From an uncultured Lachnospiraceae bacterium (GTDB lineage Bacteria > Bacillota > Clostridia > Lachnospirales > Lachnospiraceae), in the NCBI GenBank assembly GCA_946538445.1, contig CAMNGO010000032.1, positions 1 through 14,920 of the forward strand: 14,920 nt of DNA, written 5' to 3'. The notes beneath the pieces were generated by a model. It ran no database searches and was not told the DNA's origin. It saw nothing but the letters and a program-made list of their open reading frames with translations. The translations under genes and the position numbers were made by a program. Shown here piece after piece: positions 1 through 7,263 of the stretch. Every line of letters starts with the position of its first letter. The stretch's first letter is position 1.

Positions 1-345
1 CAGAAGCTGTATGAGTGCCAGACCGGAAGGGTTCCCTTTGACAAGGAGAAGGTGACGGGCATCGTGGTGGAAAACCGCCAGAGAAAAGGCCTGTATGGAA
101 TAAAGAATCTGGGCCAGGCAGAGTGGAGGGGCATGTTCCCGGACGGTACCATAAGGGAGATCGGCCAAAACCAGGCCATGCCCATCTGGAATGGAATGCG
201 GATCCGCTTTGAACTTGGGGAAGACTGGTTTTTGCGGCTGAAGTCCACGGAAAAACTTCCCCTGCCGGAGACGGAGGAAGAAGCTGAGAGAAACGATTCT
301 GAGGAAACAGGGATGAATCCCCCTGATATGACAGATGACAGATAG
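1..345 (+). CDS. C-terminal end of a probable Ser/Thr protein kinase of a TerY-type locus (5' partial)
   Basis: The frame is open from base 1, so this is the last 114 codons of a longer protein; the internal GTG at 52 is probably not the true start. The fragment reads as a kinase C-lobe end (LYECQTGRVPF) followed by a short beta-rich tail containing GLYGIKNL and FPDGT, and an acidic, probably disordered terminus. No kinase catalytic motif (HRD, DFG) lies inside the window. The assignment rests mainly on context: the next three genes are a TerY-like VWA protein, a PP2C phosphatase and a TerY-C zinc protein, and the fourth standard member of that set is a protein kinase. The stop is 14 bp before the VWA gene, so they are probably co-transcribed. 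The kinase identity is an inference, moderately secure; the reading frame is certain to be coding. Confidence 0.7.
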   Translation, partial: QKLYECQTGRVPFDKEKVTGIVVENRQRKGLYGIKNLGQAEWRGMFPDGTIREIGQNQAMPIWNGMRIRFELGEDWFLRLKSTEKLPLPETEEEAERNDSEETGMNPPDMTDDR

Positions 346-359
346 AGAGGATGTAAGAT

Positions 360-1151
360 ATGAGTAATATTGATATGATTGATCCTTTGGAAACGATGCC
401 GCCTGCCAAAAAGAGTATGGTGATCTTTTTCATGGTGGATACTTCCACCAGCATGGCGGGAAGTAAACTGGACTCCCTCAATAAGGTTATGGGAGATGTG
501 CTCCCGGAACTGATCGGAGTGGGGGAAGCCGGGACGGATGTGAAGATCGCGGTACTGTCCTTCTCCTCCGGGTGTGAGTGGATCACCCCGGAACCGGTAC
601 TCATCGAGGAGTACCAGAGATGGGAGAATCTCACTGCGGATGGTGTGACGGACCTGGGGGAGGCCTGCCAGGAGTTATGCAGCAAGCTGTCCAGAAAGAG
701 CTTTCTGAATTCCCCATCCCTTTCTTATGCACCGGTAGTCTTCCTGATCACCGATGGTTATCCTACCGATAACTATAAGAAGGGATTTGAGATGTTAAAA
801 GCTAACCGCTGGTTTAAATACGGGCTGAAGATTGCTCTTGCCATCGGTTCCAACGTAGATATGGAAGTGCTGGAGGAATTCACGGAAGATGAAGAACTGG
901 TACTTCAGGCCTATGGCGCGGATATGCTGAAGAAACTGGTGAGGGAGATCGCCGTGACCTCCAGCAAGATCGGAAGCGCCAGCATGACCCTGACGGAAGC
1001 AGAAGGTCAGGAACGCAGCCTGGAGGATGTGGCCGGAACCAAGAAAGAAGCCATGGTTGAGGCTGTCCAGGAGATGAAACAGGATATCCTGGGAGTGGAG
1101 GACCTGACAGACCTGGCTGACATGGATATCGAATTTGATGAGGGATGGTAG
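360..1151 (+). CDS. TerY-like von Willebrand factor A (VWA) domain protein
   Basis: This 263-residue cytoplasmic protein is nearly all one VWA domain. The metal-ion-dependent adhesion site is complete: D27-x-S29-x-S31 in VDTSTSMAG, T97 in GVTDLGEA, and D132 in LITDGYPTD. The C-terminal part (about 205-263) is acidic and helical and has no cysteine cluster; the metal-binding TerY-C domain often fused to TerY is encoded separately two genes downstream. TerY-family VWA proteins act as Mg-dependent protein-interaction modules in Ter stress-response systems, together with a kinase and a PP2C phosphatase, exactly the neighbours seen here. The start follows GAGAGGATG about 7 bp upstream. The stop is one base before the AGGATG of the phosphatase start region, so translation is probably coupled. 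No signal peptide or membrane segment is visible. Confidence 0.9.
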   Translation: MSNIDMIDPLETMPPAKKSMVIFFMVDTSTSMAGSKLDSLNKVMGDVLPELIGVGEAGTDVKIAVLSFSSGCEWITPEPVLIEEYQRWENLTADGVTDLGEACQELCSKLSRKSFLNSPSLSYAPVVFLITDGYPTDNYKKGFEMLKANRWFKYGLKIALAIGSNVDMEVLEEFTEDEELVLQAYGADMLKKLVREIAVTSSKIGSASMTLTEAEGQERSLEDVAGTKKEAMVEAVQEMKQDILGVEDLTDLADMDIEFDEGW

Positions 1152-1152
1152 G

Positions 1153-1968
1153 ATGATAAAAGGCATTCATGCTACGGTGATCGGAGACAGCCATATCCGC
1201 AGACACGTGGTCTGTCAGGACAGTTCGGGAGTCTATGTGGATGAGAAATTCGGTATAGCTGTGGTGGCTGACGGGCATGGAAGTGCCAGACATTTCCGGT
1301 CCGACGTGGGCTCCAAGATCGCCGTGAAGATCTCCATTGAACTTCTGAAGAAATACATGAGTCAGGCGGACTTTAAGAATCAGTTCAGACAGTACCCGGA
1401 TTTTATCCTTCAGCAGATGGAAAAACAGATTCTCATGAAATGGCGGGAAGCCGTGGAGGAGTATCACAAAGAAAACCCCCTGTCGGAGGAAGAGAAAAAG
1501 CTCTTTCCTGAGGGGGAGAAGGCCAGGATAAAGATTCCGGTGATCTATGGCAGCACGGTACTGATCGCTGTGATGGCTGAAGGATTTTCCTATGGCATGC
1601 TGCTGGGAGACGGCGGATTTGTGGTCCTTTCCCGGAAAGGCAGGATCTCCATTCCCGTGGAAGACCCCAATTCCCATGCCAATTATACTTCTTCCCTGTG
1701 TAATACCAATGCCTTTTTATATTTTCAGCATTGGTACTCGGAAGAAGAGACTGCGGCCATGTTCGTGTCCACGGACGGCTTGTTCAAATCATTCGCCAGT
1801 GAGGAGGATTTCCTCAAATATCACGGTCTGATCACACAGATGCTGGGAGATCCCGAGAAAGCGAAGACAAGTCTTAAGCGTAATTTTGAGAAGAGAACCC
1901 GGGAAGGAAGTGGGGATGACATCTCCATTGCCCTGATCTACGATGAGGGGTCTCAGACAGAGGAATAA
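1153..1968 (+). CDS. PP2C-family protein serine/threonine phosphatase
   Basis: A 271-residue soluble PP2C (PPM) phosphatase. The metal-binding and catalytic motifs are in order: CQDSS (D23), VVADGHGSARHF (D40-G41), LLGDGGF (D153), STDGLF (D208) and GSGDDISIA (D255-D256). These aspartates coordinate the two-metal centre that activates water for dephosphorylation of phospho-Ser/Thr. The start is taken at ATG 1153 because AGGG at 1141-1144 gives good Shine-Dalgarno spacing and the protein then begins directly with the first beta strand; TTG 1135 and ATG 1138 are alternatives that would overlap the VWA gene. It presumably opposes the kinase encoded just upstream. Family assignment is secure; partner and substrate are inferred from operon structure. 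Confidence 0.92.
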   Translation: MIKGIHATVIGDSHIRRHVVCQDSSGVYVDEKFGIAVVADGHGSARHFRSDVGSKIAVKISIELLKKYMSQADFKNQFRQYPDFILQQMEKQILMKWREAVEEYHKENPLSEEEKKLFPEGEKARIKIPVIYGSTVLIAVMAEGFSYGMLLGDGGFVVLSRKGRISIPVEDPNSHANYTSSLCNTNAFLYFQHWYSEEETAAMFVSTDGLFKSFASEEDFLKYHGLITQMLGDPEKAKTSLKRNFEKRTREGSGDDISIALIYDEGSQTEE

Positions 1969-1989
1969 TGGATATAGGAGGAAGATACC

Positions 1990-2343
1990 ATGAAAAAGAC
2001 AGCAAGTGTGATTCTTGCCAAATGTAATCAGGAGAAAAAACTTTATGGTATTCGGATAGAGAAAAGGGATGATGACTGGGTAAGAACCTGGGCTTTTAAG
2101 CTGCAGGAGGAGATGGCGGAGAAAGAAGGCTTCGACAAGACCAATTTCAGCGGAAGCTTCTACACGGACGATGAATACCCCGGCTGTCCTTACTGCGGCG
2201 CCAAGAAATGTTTTATCTGCGGCAGCTGCGGAAAGGTAAACTGTTATGACGGTACGGATAAAGTACATTGCAACTGGTGCGGCGCCGGTGGTACCGCATA
2301 TAATGACGATTCCAAGATGGATGTGACGGGCGGAGGATATTAG
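1990..2343 (+). CDS. Stand-alone TerY-C-type metal-binding (zinc ribbon) protein
   Basis: This 117-residue protein has two parts. Residues 1-62 form a basic, beta-rich N-terminal module with Trp30 and Trp34. Residues 63-101 hold eight cysteines: C66/C69, C74/C77, C80, C85, and C94/C97, with H93 next to the last pair. That spacing fits two structural metal sites and resembles the TerY-C metal-binding domain known at the C terminus of TerY proteins. Here it is a separate gene, 21 bp after the PP2C phosphatase, with AGGAGG at 1977-1982 for ribosome binding. It probably acts in a complex with the VWA protein, kinase and phosphatase, perhaps as metal or redox sensor or as scaffold. The cysteine pattern is directly visible; membership in the TerY-C family is recognised by eye; the role is inferred. 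Confidence 0.8.
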   Translation: MKKTASVILAKCNQEKKLYGIRIEKRDDDWVRTWAFKLQEEMAEKEGFDKTNFSGSFYTDDEYPGCPYCGAKKCFICGSCGKVNCYDGTDKVHCNWCGAGGTAYNDDSKMDVTGGGY

Positions 2344-2395
2344 AGACGTATATCCGGCTGCCCGGACAGGATATTTATAAAGAGGGGTACAGTAG

Positions 2396-3346
2396 ATGAA
2401 AGAATCAATCAACAGCATTATATTAGAAGCGTCCAGAGAGATCGCCAGAACTTGCGAGGAGAAGGAATATATCGTATCCAATGCCGGCAGACATCTTCCG
2501 GACAGAGGGAAGATTATCGAGATTGTCAAAGATATGAGGAGAGTTGTATTTCCCGGTTACTTTGGCCCGGAGAATATCACCCTGATCTCCCCGGAGAATT
2601 TTATCGGAGAGCGGATCGCGAGTATCTATGAGGCCCTGAAGAAACAGGTGGCTCAGGCTTATTATTATCGTGATTACAAGAAATATACCAGCATGGAGAT
2701 CGACCGGAAGGCGGAAGAGGTATGTGCTAATTTTATCCGCAAGCTTCCCTATATTCAATCCATGCTTACCAAAGATGTGGAGGCGGGATTTTATGGAGAT
2801 CCGGCTGCAAAGAGCAGGGAGGATATCATTTTCTCCTATCCCGGTCTGCTGGCGATCTACGTCTATCGCATCGCCCATGAATTCTATATCCAGGATGTAC
2901 CACTGATTCCCCGGATCATGACGGAGTATGTTCACGGAAGGACCGGTATCGATATCAATTCCGGTGCCACCATAGGAGAATACTTCTTCATCGACCACGG
3001 TACCGGAATCGTAATCGGTGAGACCACAGAGATCGGTAATAATGTAAAACTATATCAGGGGGTTACTCTGGGAGCCCTTTCCACCCGCCAGGGCCAGAAA
3101 CTCAGGGACACCAAGAGACACCCCACCATCAAAGACAATGTGACCATATATTCCGGGGCAACTGTCCTGGGAGGAGATACGGTGATCGGGGAAGGTGTCA
3201 TCATCGGCGGTGGAGCCTTCATCACCCAATCTGTTCCTGCCTATGCCAAGGTAATGGTCAAGAATCCTGAGTTGATCATCAATAATAAGAACCGCAAAGA
3301 CCTGAAGAAGATGCAGATCCCGGATAATGCTCACTGGGAGATCTAG
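2396..3346 (+). CDS. cysE: Serine O-acetyltransferase (CysE/EpsC type)
   Basis: A 316-residue cytoplasmic enzyme that transfers an acetyl group from acetyl-CoA to L-serine, giving O-acetylserine, the committed precursor of cysteine. Residues 1-165 form the long helical N-terminal region typical of the larger bacterial/EpsC-like members. From about 183 the left-handed beta-helix hexapeptide repeats begin (GIDINSGATIG, VIGETTEIG, GVTLGA, ATVLGGDTVIG). The catalytic dyad region is IDHGTG with D200 and H201, matching the Asp/His of the CysE active site. The start is ATG 2396 with GAGGGG 8 bp upstream. It lies 52 bp after the TerY-C gene with no clear terminator, and 12 bp before an ArsR-type regulator. 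No cysK follows, so sulfide incorporation must be encoded elsewhere. Confidence 0.93.
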   Translation: MKESINSIILEASREIARTCEEKEYIVSNAGRHLPDRGKIIEIVKDMRRVVFPGYFGPENITLISPENFIGERIASIYEALKKQVAQAYYYRDYKKYTSMEIDRKAEEVCANFIRKLPYIQSMLTKDVEAGFYGDPAAKSREDIIFSYPGLLAIYVYRIAHEFYIQDVPLIPRIMTEYVHGRTGIDINSGATIGEYFFIDHGTGIVIGETTEIGNNVKLYQGVTLGALSTRQGQKLRDTKRHPTIKDNVTIYSGATVLGGDTVIGEGVIIGGGAFITQSVPAYAKVMVKNPELIINNKNRKDLKKMQIPDNAHWEI

Positions 3347-3358
3347 TCGGAGGACCTT

Positions 3359-3640
3359 ATGAATAATACAACCTATGTAGTTTATGCCAGAATATTTAAA
3401 GCGATGTCCGATGAAAACCGTCTGCGTATCCTGGATTATCTGAAGGAAAAGGAACACAATGCCAGTGAACTGCTGGAGAAGCTGGATTTCGGACAGTCCA
3501 CCTTATCTCACCATATGAGCCTTCTTCTGGAGGCGGGGGTGGTGGAATCCAGAAAGAATGGAAAATGGACCATTTACCGTCTTAATCCGGCTGCCTATGA
3601 GAAGATGATGAACTGGATGAAGAGATATCTGGAAGGATAA
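3359..3640 (+). CDS. ArsR-family winged-helix transcriptional regulator
   Basis: A 93-residue protein consisting of just one ArsR/SmtB-type winged helix-turn-helix domain. The opening AMSDENRLRILDYL, the recognition region FGQSTLSHHMSLLLEAGVV and the wing RKNGKWTIYRLN are typical of the family. ArsR proteins repress operons as dimers and release DNA on binding metals or other signals. This one contains no cysteine at all, so the classical alpha-3 CxC arsenic/cadmium site and the Cys-based persulfide switch are absent; any ligand must bind through His/Asp/Glu or differently. It starts 12 bp after the serine acetyltransferase stop, with GGAGG at 3349-3353, so the two are co-transcribed and it may control that operon or sulfur metabolism. 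Family is clear; target is not. Confidence 0.9.
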   Translation: MNNTTYVVYARIFKAMSDENRLRILDYLKEKEHNASELLEKLDFGQSTLSHHMSLLLEAGVVESRKNGKWTIYRLNPAAYEKMMNWMKRYLEG

Positions 3641-3654
3641 ATGACACTAAAAGA

Positions 3655-3716
3655 GGCTGCCATACTAATTGATGAGGAACTGCCGGTATCGTTCCTCATC
3701 AATTAGTGCGGCAGCC
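3655..3716 (+). terminator. Very long hairpin, likely (bidirectional) terminator after the ArsR gene
   Basis: Two 26-base arms (3655-3680 and 3691-3716) pair almost completely around a 10-base loop; the only non-Watson-Crick positions are the 8th and 9th pairs (one A-C mismatch and one wobble). The arm starts with GGCTGCC. It is flanked by AAAAG on the left and CTTTCTCTT on the right, so a T-rich tail is imperfect on the plus strand and somewhat better on the minus strand. It separates the signalling/cysE operon from the two-component operon. The outer bases resemble the 8436-8464 hairpin, suggesting a repeated terminator family. Confidence 0.75.
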
Positions 3717-3723
3717 CTTTCTC

Positions 3724-3752
3724 TTGAGAATATAAACTATCCATCATATTTA
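3724..3752 (+). promoter_or_regulatory. Tentative sigma-A-like promoter for the two-component operon
   Basis: TTGAGA at 3724-3729 (one mismatch to TTGACA) is followed after 17 bp by TATTTA at 3747-3752 (weak -10). The surrounding 3721-3780 stretch is very AT-rich and lies between the hairpin terminator and the response-regulator gene, the place where a promoter is needed. The -10 match is poor, so activator dependence or another nearby start is possible. Confidence 0.35.
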
Positions 3753-3834
3753 TATCACTTTTTATTGTTAATATGAACAAAGAGATCCTGGTTTGTGCCG
3801 GACAAAATCCATTGCCGATCAGGAGCATGAATCC

Positions 3835-3840
3835 GGGAGG
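3835..3840 (+). promoter_or_regulatory. Ribosome binding site fixing the response-regulator start
   Basis: GGGAGG at 3835-3840 lies 6 bp before ATG 3847. It abuts ATG 3841 with no spacer, and the upstream TTG 3793 has no such site, so 3847 is the best start. Confidence 0.75.
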
Positions 3841-3846
3841 ATGCTT

Positions 3847-4527
3847 ATGAACAGACGTACCGTCCTTGTCGTGGAGGATGACGAGAGACTAAGACTTACA
3901 ATCGAAGACTATCTGACCATGAATGATTACAAAGTGATCACTTCAGAGGCCGGAACCGATGCTGTACGAATATTTGAGACGGTGAAAGATGAGATATCAA
4001 TCGTTGTGCTCGATGGAATGCTTCCGGAGATGGATGGTTATGATGTGTTGAAACATATACGGAAAAGCAGTGATGTACCTGTCATTATGCTCTCCGCCAG
4101 GGAATCGGAGGAGGATCAGCTTACGGGATATGCACTGGGAGCAAATAATTATATGACAAAGCCATTTCTGCTAAGCGTACTGAAAGCGCAGATTGATGCT
4201 TTTTTAAGAAAACCGGAAGACAGAAATCTTCAGAAAGGTGCATTGCGTGTTGATACAGGGGCCAGAAGATTCTACTTGAATGATACGGAGATGGAGACAA
4301 CTCCTAAGGAATATGATGTTCTTTTGTATCTGATGATCAATGAACAGATTGTTCTGGACAGGAATACTATCCTGGATCATGTATGGGGTCAGGACTACTC
4401 GGGAACTGACAGGACCGTTGACAGCATTATAAAACAGCTCAGAAAGAAGATGACACCTGACTATCCTTATATCAAATCTGTATATGGAGTCGGATATTAT
4501 TTTGAGGTGACGGAAAATGATTCATAA
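3847..4527 (+). CDS. OmpR/PhoB-family response regulator
   Basis: A 226-residue two-component response regulator. The receiver domain (about 5-120) has the acidic pair D11/D12, phospho-acceptor D56 in VVLDGMLPEMDG, S83 in the switch position and K105 in YMTKPF. The C-terminal domain (about 130-222) is an OmpR-type winged helix, with TPKEYDVLLYLM, the recognition helix region DRTVDSIIKQLRKK and the terminal wing IKSVYGVGYYFE. The start is set by the GGGAGG site before ATG 3847; a longer TTG start at 3793 would add 18 residues unlike the family. It overlaps the histidine kinase gene by 11 bp, a usual sign of translational coupling with its cognate sensor. The downstream wall-hydrolase genes in the same unit are plausible targets. 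Confidence 0.95.
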   Translation: MNRRTVLVVEDDERLRLTIEDYLTMNDYKVITSEAGTDAVRIFETVKDEISIVVLDGMLPEMDGYDVLKHIRKSSDVPVIMLSARESEEDQLTGYALGANNYMTKPFLLSVLKAQIDAFLRKPEDRNLQKGALRVDTGARRFYLNDTEMETTPKEYDVLLYLMINEQIVLDRNTILDHVWGQDYSGTDRTVDSIIKQLRKKMTPDYPYIKSVYGVGYYFEVTENDS

Positions 4528-6001
4528 ACTTTCCTACCGTCTGCCGGTTTACATTATGCTGGTTATTTCATTTCTGACACTGATATTTATCCCGGTTTTT
4601 ATATTTTTTCAGAAATCGATGTTTATTGATGTAGAAAAAAGGAGAATGAGCACCTTTGCAGACGGGTTAACTGAGGTTTTGCCCAGGGCTGATGTCGAAG
4701 CAATCTGGAATTATATTGAAGAAAATGAGGCAGAAGAGTATAGAATCAGGATTCTGGATGAGAAGGGGCAAGTTGTCTATAACAGTTCACTTAATTCAAA
4801 TAATAATGAATCCGGCAAGGAGATATCTCCGAAACATCAGTTTTTACCGGAAACCTACTCTGAAGATGCTTTCCCCGTTGAATTCAGTGACGTACGAAGC
4901 AAGCCAACATATAAAATTATAGAGTTAAAAAAGAAATATACGATAGAAGATGCGGACTACTACGTATATGTCAGGGAAAGCTTGAAGAACATTGATGCCT
5001 TTTTCTCCTACTCTAACAAAGTTTTGTTATATATCATATTTTTCTATACCGTTATTGTATGTTTCCTGTCTATACTGGGTTTAAAAAGATATTTCATCAA
5101 TCCGATTGAAGAATTATCGAAGGTGACAGAGAAAGTGGCTGGGGAAGATTATTCTGTCAGATATACCGGAAGGATTACTGAGGATGAGATAGGTACCCTT
5201 GCTCATAACGTGAACTACATGGTCGATGCTATTCAGGAGAATATCAATTCACTGAATAATTATAATTTCCTTCTCAACCGTCAGGTTGAGATTCTGAACG
5301 AGCAGGAAGAACTTCGCAAAAAAATGATTGCAAGGCTGACCCATGAATTGAAAACGCCTTTGGCCATCATTTCCAGTCAGGTGGAGATGATCTATGCTCT
5401 GGAGAACGAAGCCAGGAGACAGGAATATTATAATCATGCGATGGAAGAAATCCAAAAGATGAGCAACACTGTCACCAGTGTGTTAAATAGTTCTGTCTAT
5501 GAGCAGATGCTGCTCCAGGGAGATCCGGTTGATACCGATTTGTCCAAAGTTATCGATACATTGTTTGAGAAGTGCCGGAACTATGTGGAGTCACACAATA
5601 TCCAATTCAGTAAAGAAATAGAACCTTCCTGTGTGAAGTATCTTTATCCGGAGCATACGGAGCATGTATTTAATAATTATCTGACAAACGCCATCAAAAA
5701 CACCGGAAATGGCGGAAGGATTTCCGTCAATCTGCGGAAAAGTAAAGAGGCAGTACGTCTTTCTGTCTATAACTTTGGAAGACCCATACTGGAAAAGGAT
5801 GGAGAAAAAATATGGTTGGAATTCGCCAGATCCGGGAGGCCAGGCACAAAGGAAGGTGCAGGTCTTGGTCTGTATATTGTGAAAGAAATCTCAATTCTGT
5901 ATCAGACTGAATGTGGGTATATCAACCGGGATAATGGTGTTGAGTTTTGGTTTGATTTTGTTGATTTGGTAAGGAAAAAGCCCATGGGTTATAAAGAGTA
6001 A
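4517..6001 (+). CDS. Membrane sensor histidine kinase
   Basis: A 494-residue membrane-bound sensor kinase, partner of the overlapping upstream regulator. Transmembrane segment 1 is at about 9-31 and segment 2 at about 168-189; between them lies an extracytoplasmic sensor region of roughly 135 residues rich in charged residues and with no obvious known fold by eye. A HAMP linker follows (about 190-245, with INPIEELSKVTEKVA), then the HisKA dimerisation helix with phospho-acceptor H276 in ARLTHELKTPLA. The ATPase domain has an N box around N391 (YLTNAIKN) and a G box at about 445-453 (GAGLGLYIV). All key residues are present, so it should be active. The stop is 27 bp before the GHL10 gene with no terminator, linking the sensor to two secreted wall enzymes; a cell-envelope stimulus is a reasonable inference. 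Confidence 0.95.
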   Translation: MIHKLSYRLPVYIMLVISFLTLIFIPVFIFFQKSMFIDVEKRRMSTFADGLTEVLPRADVEAIWNYIEENEAEEYRIRILDEKGQVVYNSSLNSNNNESGKEISPKHQFLPETYSEDAFPVEFSDVRSKPTYKIIELKKKYTIEDADYYVYVRESLKNIDAFFSYSNKVLLYIIFFYTVIVCFLSILGLKRYFINPIEELSKVTEKVAGEDYSVRYTGRITEDEIGTLAHNVNYMVDAIQENINSLNNYNFLLNRQVEILNEQEELRKKMIARLTHELKTPLAIISSQVEMIYALENEARRQEYYNHAMEEIQKMSNTVTSVLNSSVYEQMLLQGDPVDTDLSKVIDTLFEKCRNYVESHNIQFSKEIEPSCVKYLYPEHTEHVFNNYLTNAIKNTGNGGRISVNLRKSKEAVRLSVYNFGRPILEKDGEKIWLEFARSGRPGTKEGAGLGLYIVKEISILYQTECGYINRDNGVEFWFDFVDLVRKKPMGYKE

Positions 6002-6028
6002 TATTCTGTAATAAAGGAGGAAAACTGT

Positions 6029-7246
6029 ATGAAAAAGAAACTGTTGGCCTTGATTCTGACGTTGGGAATCCTGGTATCATGCCTGGCTCCTGCCACGTCA
6101 GTCCGAACGAATGCGGCTGCCAATGAGTACAAAGGAGTCTGGTTTGCCTTTTACGATTATGAGAGTTATCGGAAGACTTATAAAAACAACACAGCTGCTA
6201 ACTTCACCCTGTTTTTTGACAAAGTACTGGATAACTGCAAAGCCAGAGGTTTTAATACGATCCTGGTCCATGTGAGGGCATTTGGTGATGCTTTTTATAA
6301 AAGTGCTTATTTCCCAACCTCTGCTTCCATCGCAGGAAAACAAGGGAGAGCACTTGCCTATGATCCTCTGCAGATCATGGTGACAGAAGCTCACAAGAAG
6401 GGTATGAGGATTGAGGCATGGATTAACCCCTACCGGGTTTCCAGCGGTTCCAGTTATAAGGCCCTGTCCTCCAAAAATCAGGCCAAAAAATGGCACAAAT
6501 CGAAAAAAGCTTCCACCCGTCGTAATGTTTTATCCTACGGTGGCAAGTTATACTATAACCCGGCAAAAAAAGCGGTCCGTAAATTGATTATCAATGGTGT
6601 GAAAGAAATCGTAAACAACTATAGTGTGGATGGAATCCATATGGATGATTATTTCTATCCTTCTTTCACTAAAAGGAATTATAAATCTGCCTTCGATGCC
6701 AAGGAATATAAAGCGTCCCTGGATAAACGAAATGGGATGTCCATTGCAAACTATCGCAGAAAACAGGTTAACCTGCTGGTTTCCGGTATCTATTCCGCGA
6801 TCAAATCCATCAATAGAAATGTGACCTTCGGAATCAGCCCTGCAGGGGAGATTGATAATCTAACCTCGAAATATGCTTATTACGTAGATATCAAAACCTG
6901 GACGAATTCCACCAGCTATGTGGATTATATTGCTCCTCAGATTTACTGGGGATTTTATCATCGCACCGCAAAGTATAATGCAGTTTTGAACCGCTGGAAG
7001 AGTATGACGGATCAATCCAAGGTGAAATTATATGTAGGCCTCCCGGCTTATAAGATGGGTTACCCATCTGCCGGAACCACCTCCAAGGAGAAGAAGGAAT
7101 TCAGAGCTGCCGACACCTTGAGCAAGATGATCACCTATGGAAGAAGCCAGAGTGTAAATGGATTCGTCGTGTTTGACTATGCCGATATCGTAAGGTCTTC
7201 CGCCCGGAAATTCGTTAACTCTATGGCTGTTTCTTTCAGCCAATGA
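6029..7246 (+). CDS. Secreted GHL10/DUF187 glycosyl-hydrolase-like protein
   Basis: A 405-residue exported protein with an N-terminal signal sequence (MKKK then a hydrophobic stretch to about 25). Cleavage by signal peptidase I near TSVRTNAA is possible; LVSC at 17-20 also loosely fits a lipobox, so a lipoprotein form cannot be excluded. The mature part is a TIM-barrel of the glycosyl hydrolase-like 10 family (DUF187, YngK-like): KGVWFAFYDY, FNTILVHVRAFGDAFYKS, MRIEAWINPYRVS, DGIHMDDYFYP (D201, D206, D207) and FGISPAGEI. Members are thought to act on cell-surface glycans; the substrate is not established. AAAGGAGG at 6013-6020 is a strong ribosome site 8 bp before ATG. It follows the sensor kinase by 27 bp and precedes the amidase by 17 bp, supporting joint regulation. 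Confidence 0.88.
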   Translation: MKKKLLALILTLGILVSCLAPATSVRTNAAANEYKGVWFAFYDYESYRKTYKNNTAANFTLFFDKVLDNCKARGFNTILVHVRAFGDAFYKSAYFPTSASIAGKQGRALAYDPLQIMVTEAHKKGMRIEAWINPYRVSSGSSYKALSSKNQAKKWHKSKKASTRRNVLSYGGKLYYNPAKKAVRKLIINGVKEIVNNYSVDGIHMDDYFYPSFTKRNYKSAFDAKEYKASLDKRNGMSIANYRRKQVNLLVSGIYSAIKSINRNVTFGISPAGEIDNLTSKYAYYVDIKTWTNSTSYVDYIAPQIYWGFYHRTAKYNAVLNRWKSMTDQSKVKLYVGLPAYKMGYPSAGTTSKEKKEFRAADTLSKMITYGRSQSVNGFVVFDYADIVRSSARKFVNSMAVSFSQ

Positions 7247-7263
7247 TCAGTTAAGGAGAAATT

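Noticed and set aside
880..1677. Minus-strand frame of 265 residues opposite the VWA and phosphatase genes
   Set aside because: It lies fully antisense to two genes with clear domain motifs, is rich in His/Pro/Ser with no recognisable domain, and has no promoter or ribosome site.
2350..2374. ATATCC/GGATAT inverted repeat between TerY-C and cysE as a terminator
   Set aside because: Only six AT-rich pairs around a 13-base loop and no T-run after it, so it is unlikely to stop transcription.
1789..2529. Minus-strand frame of 246 residues opposite phosphatase, TerY-C and cysE
   Set aside because: Covers three real genes in antisense; hydrophobic stretches arise from the complementary codons, with no start signal.
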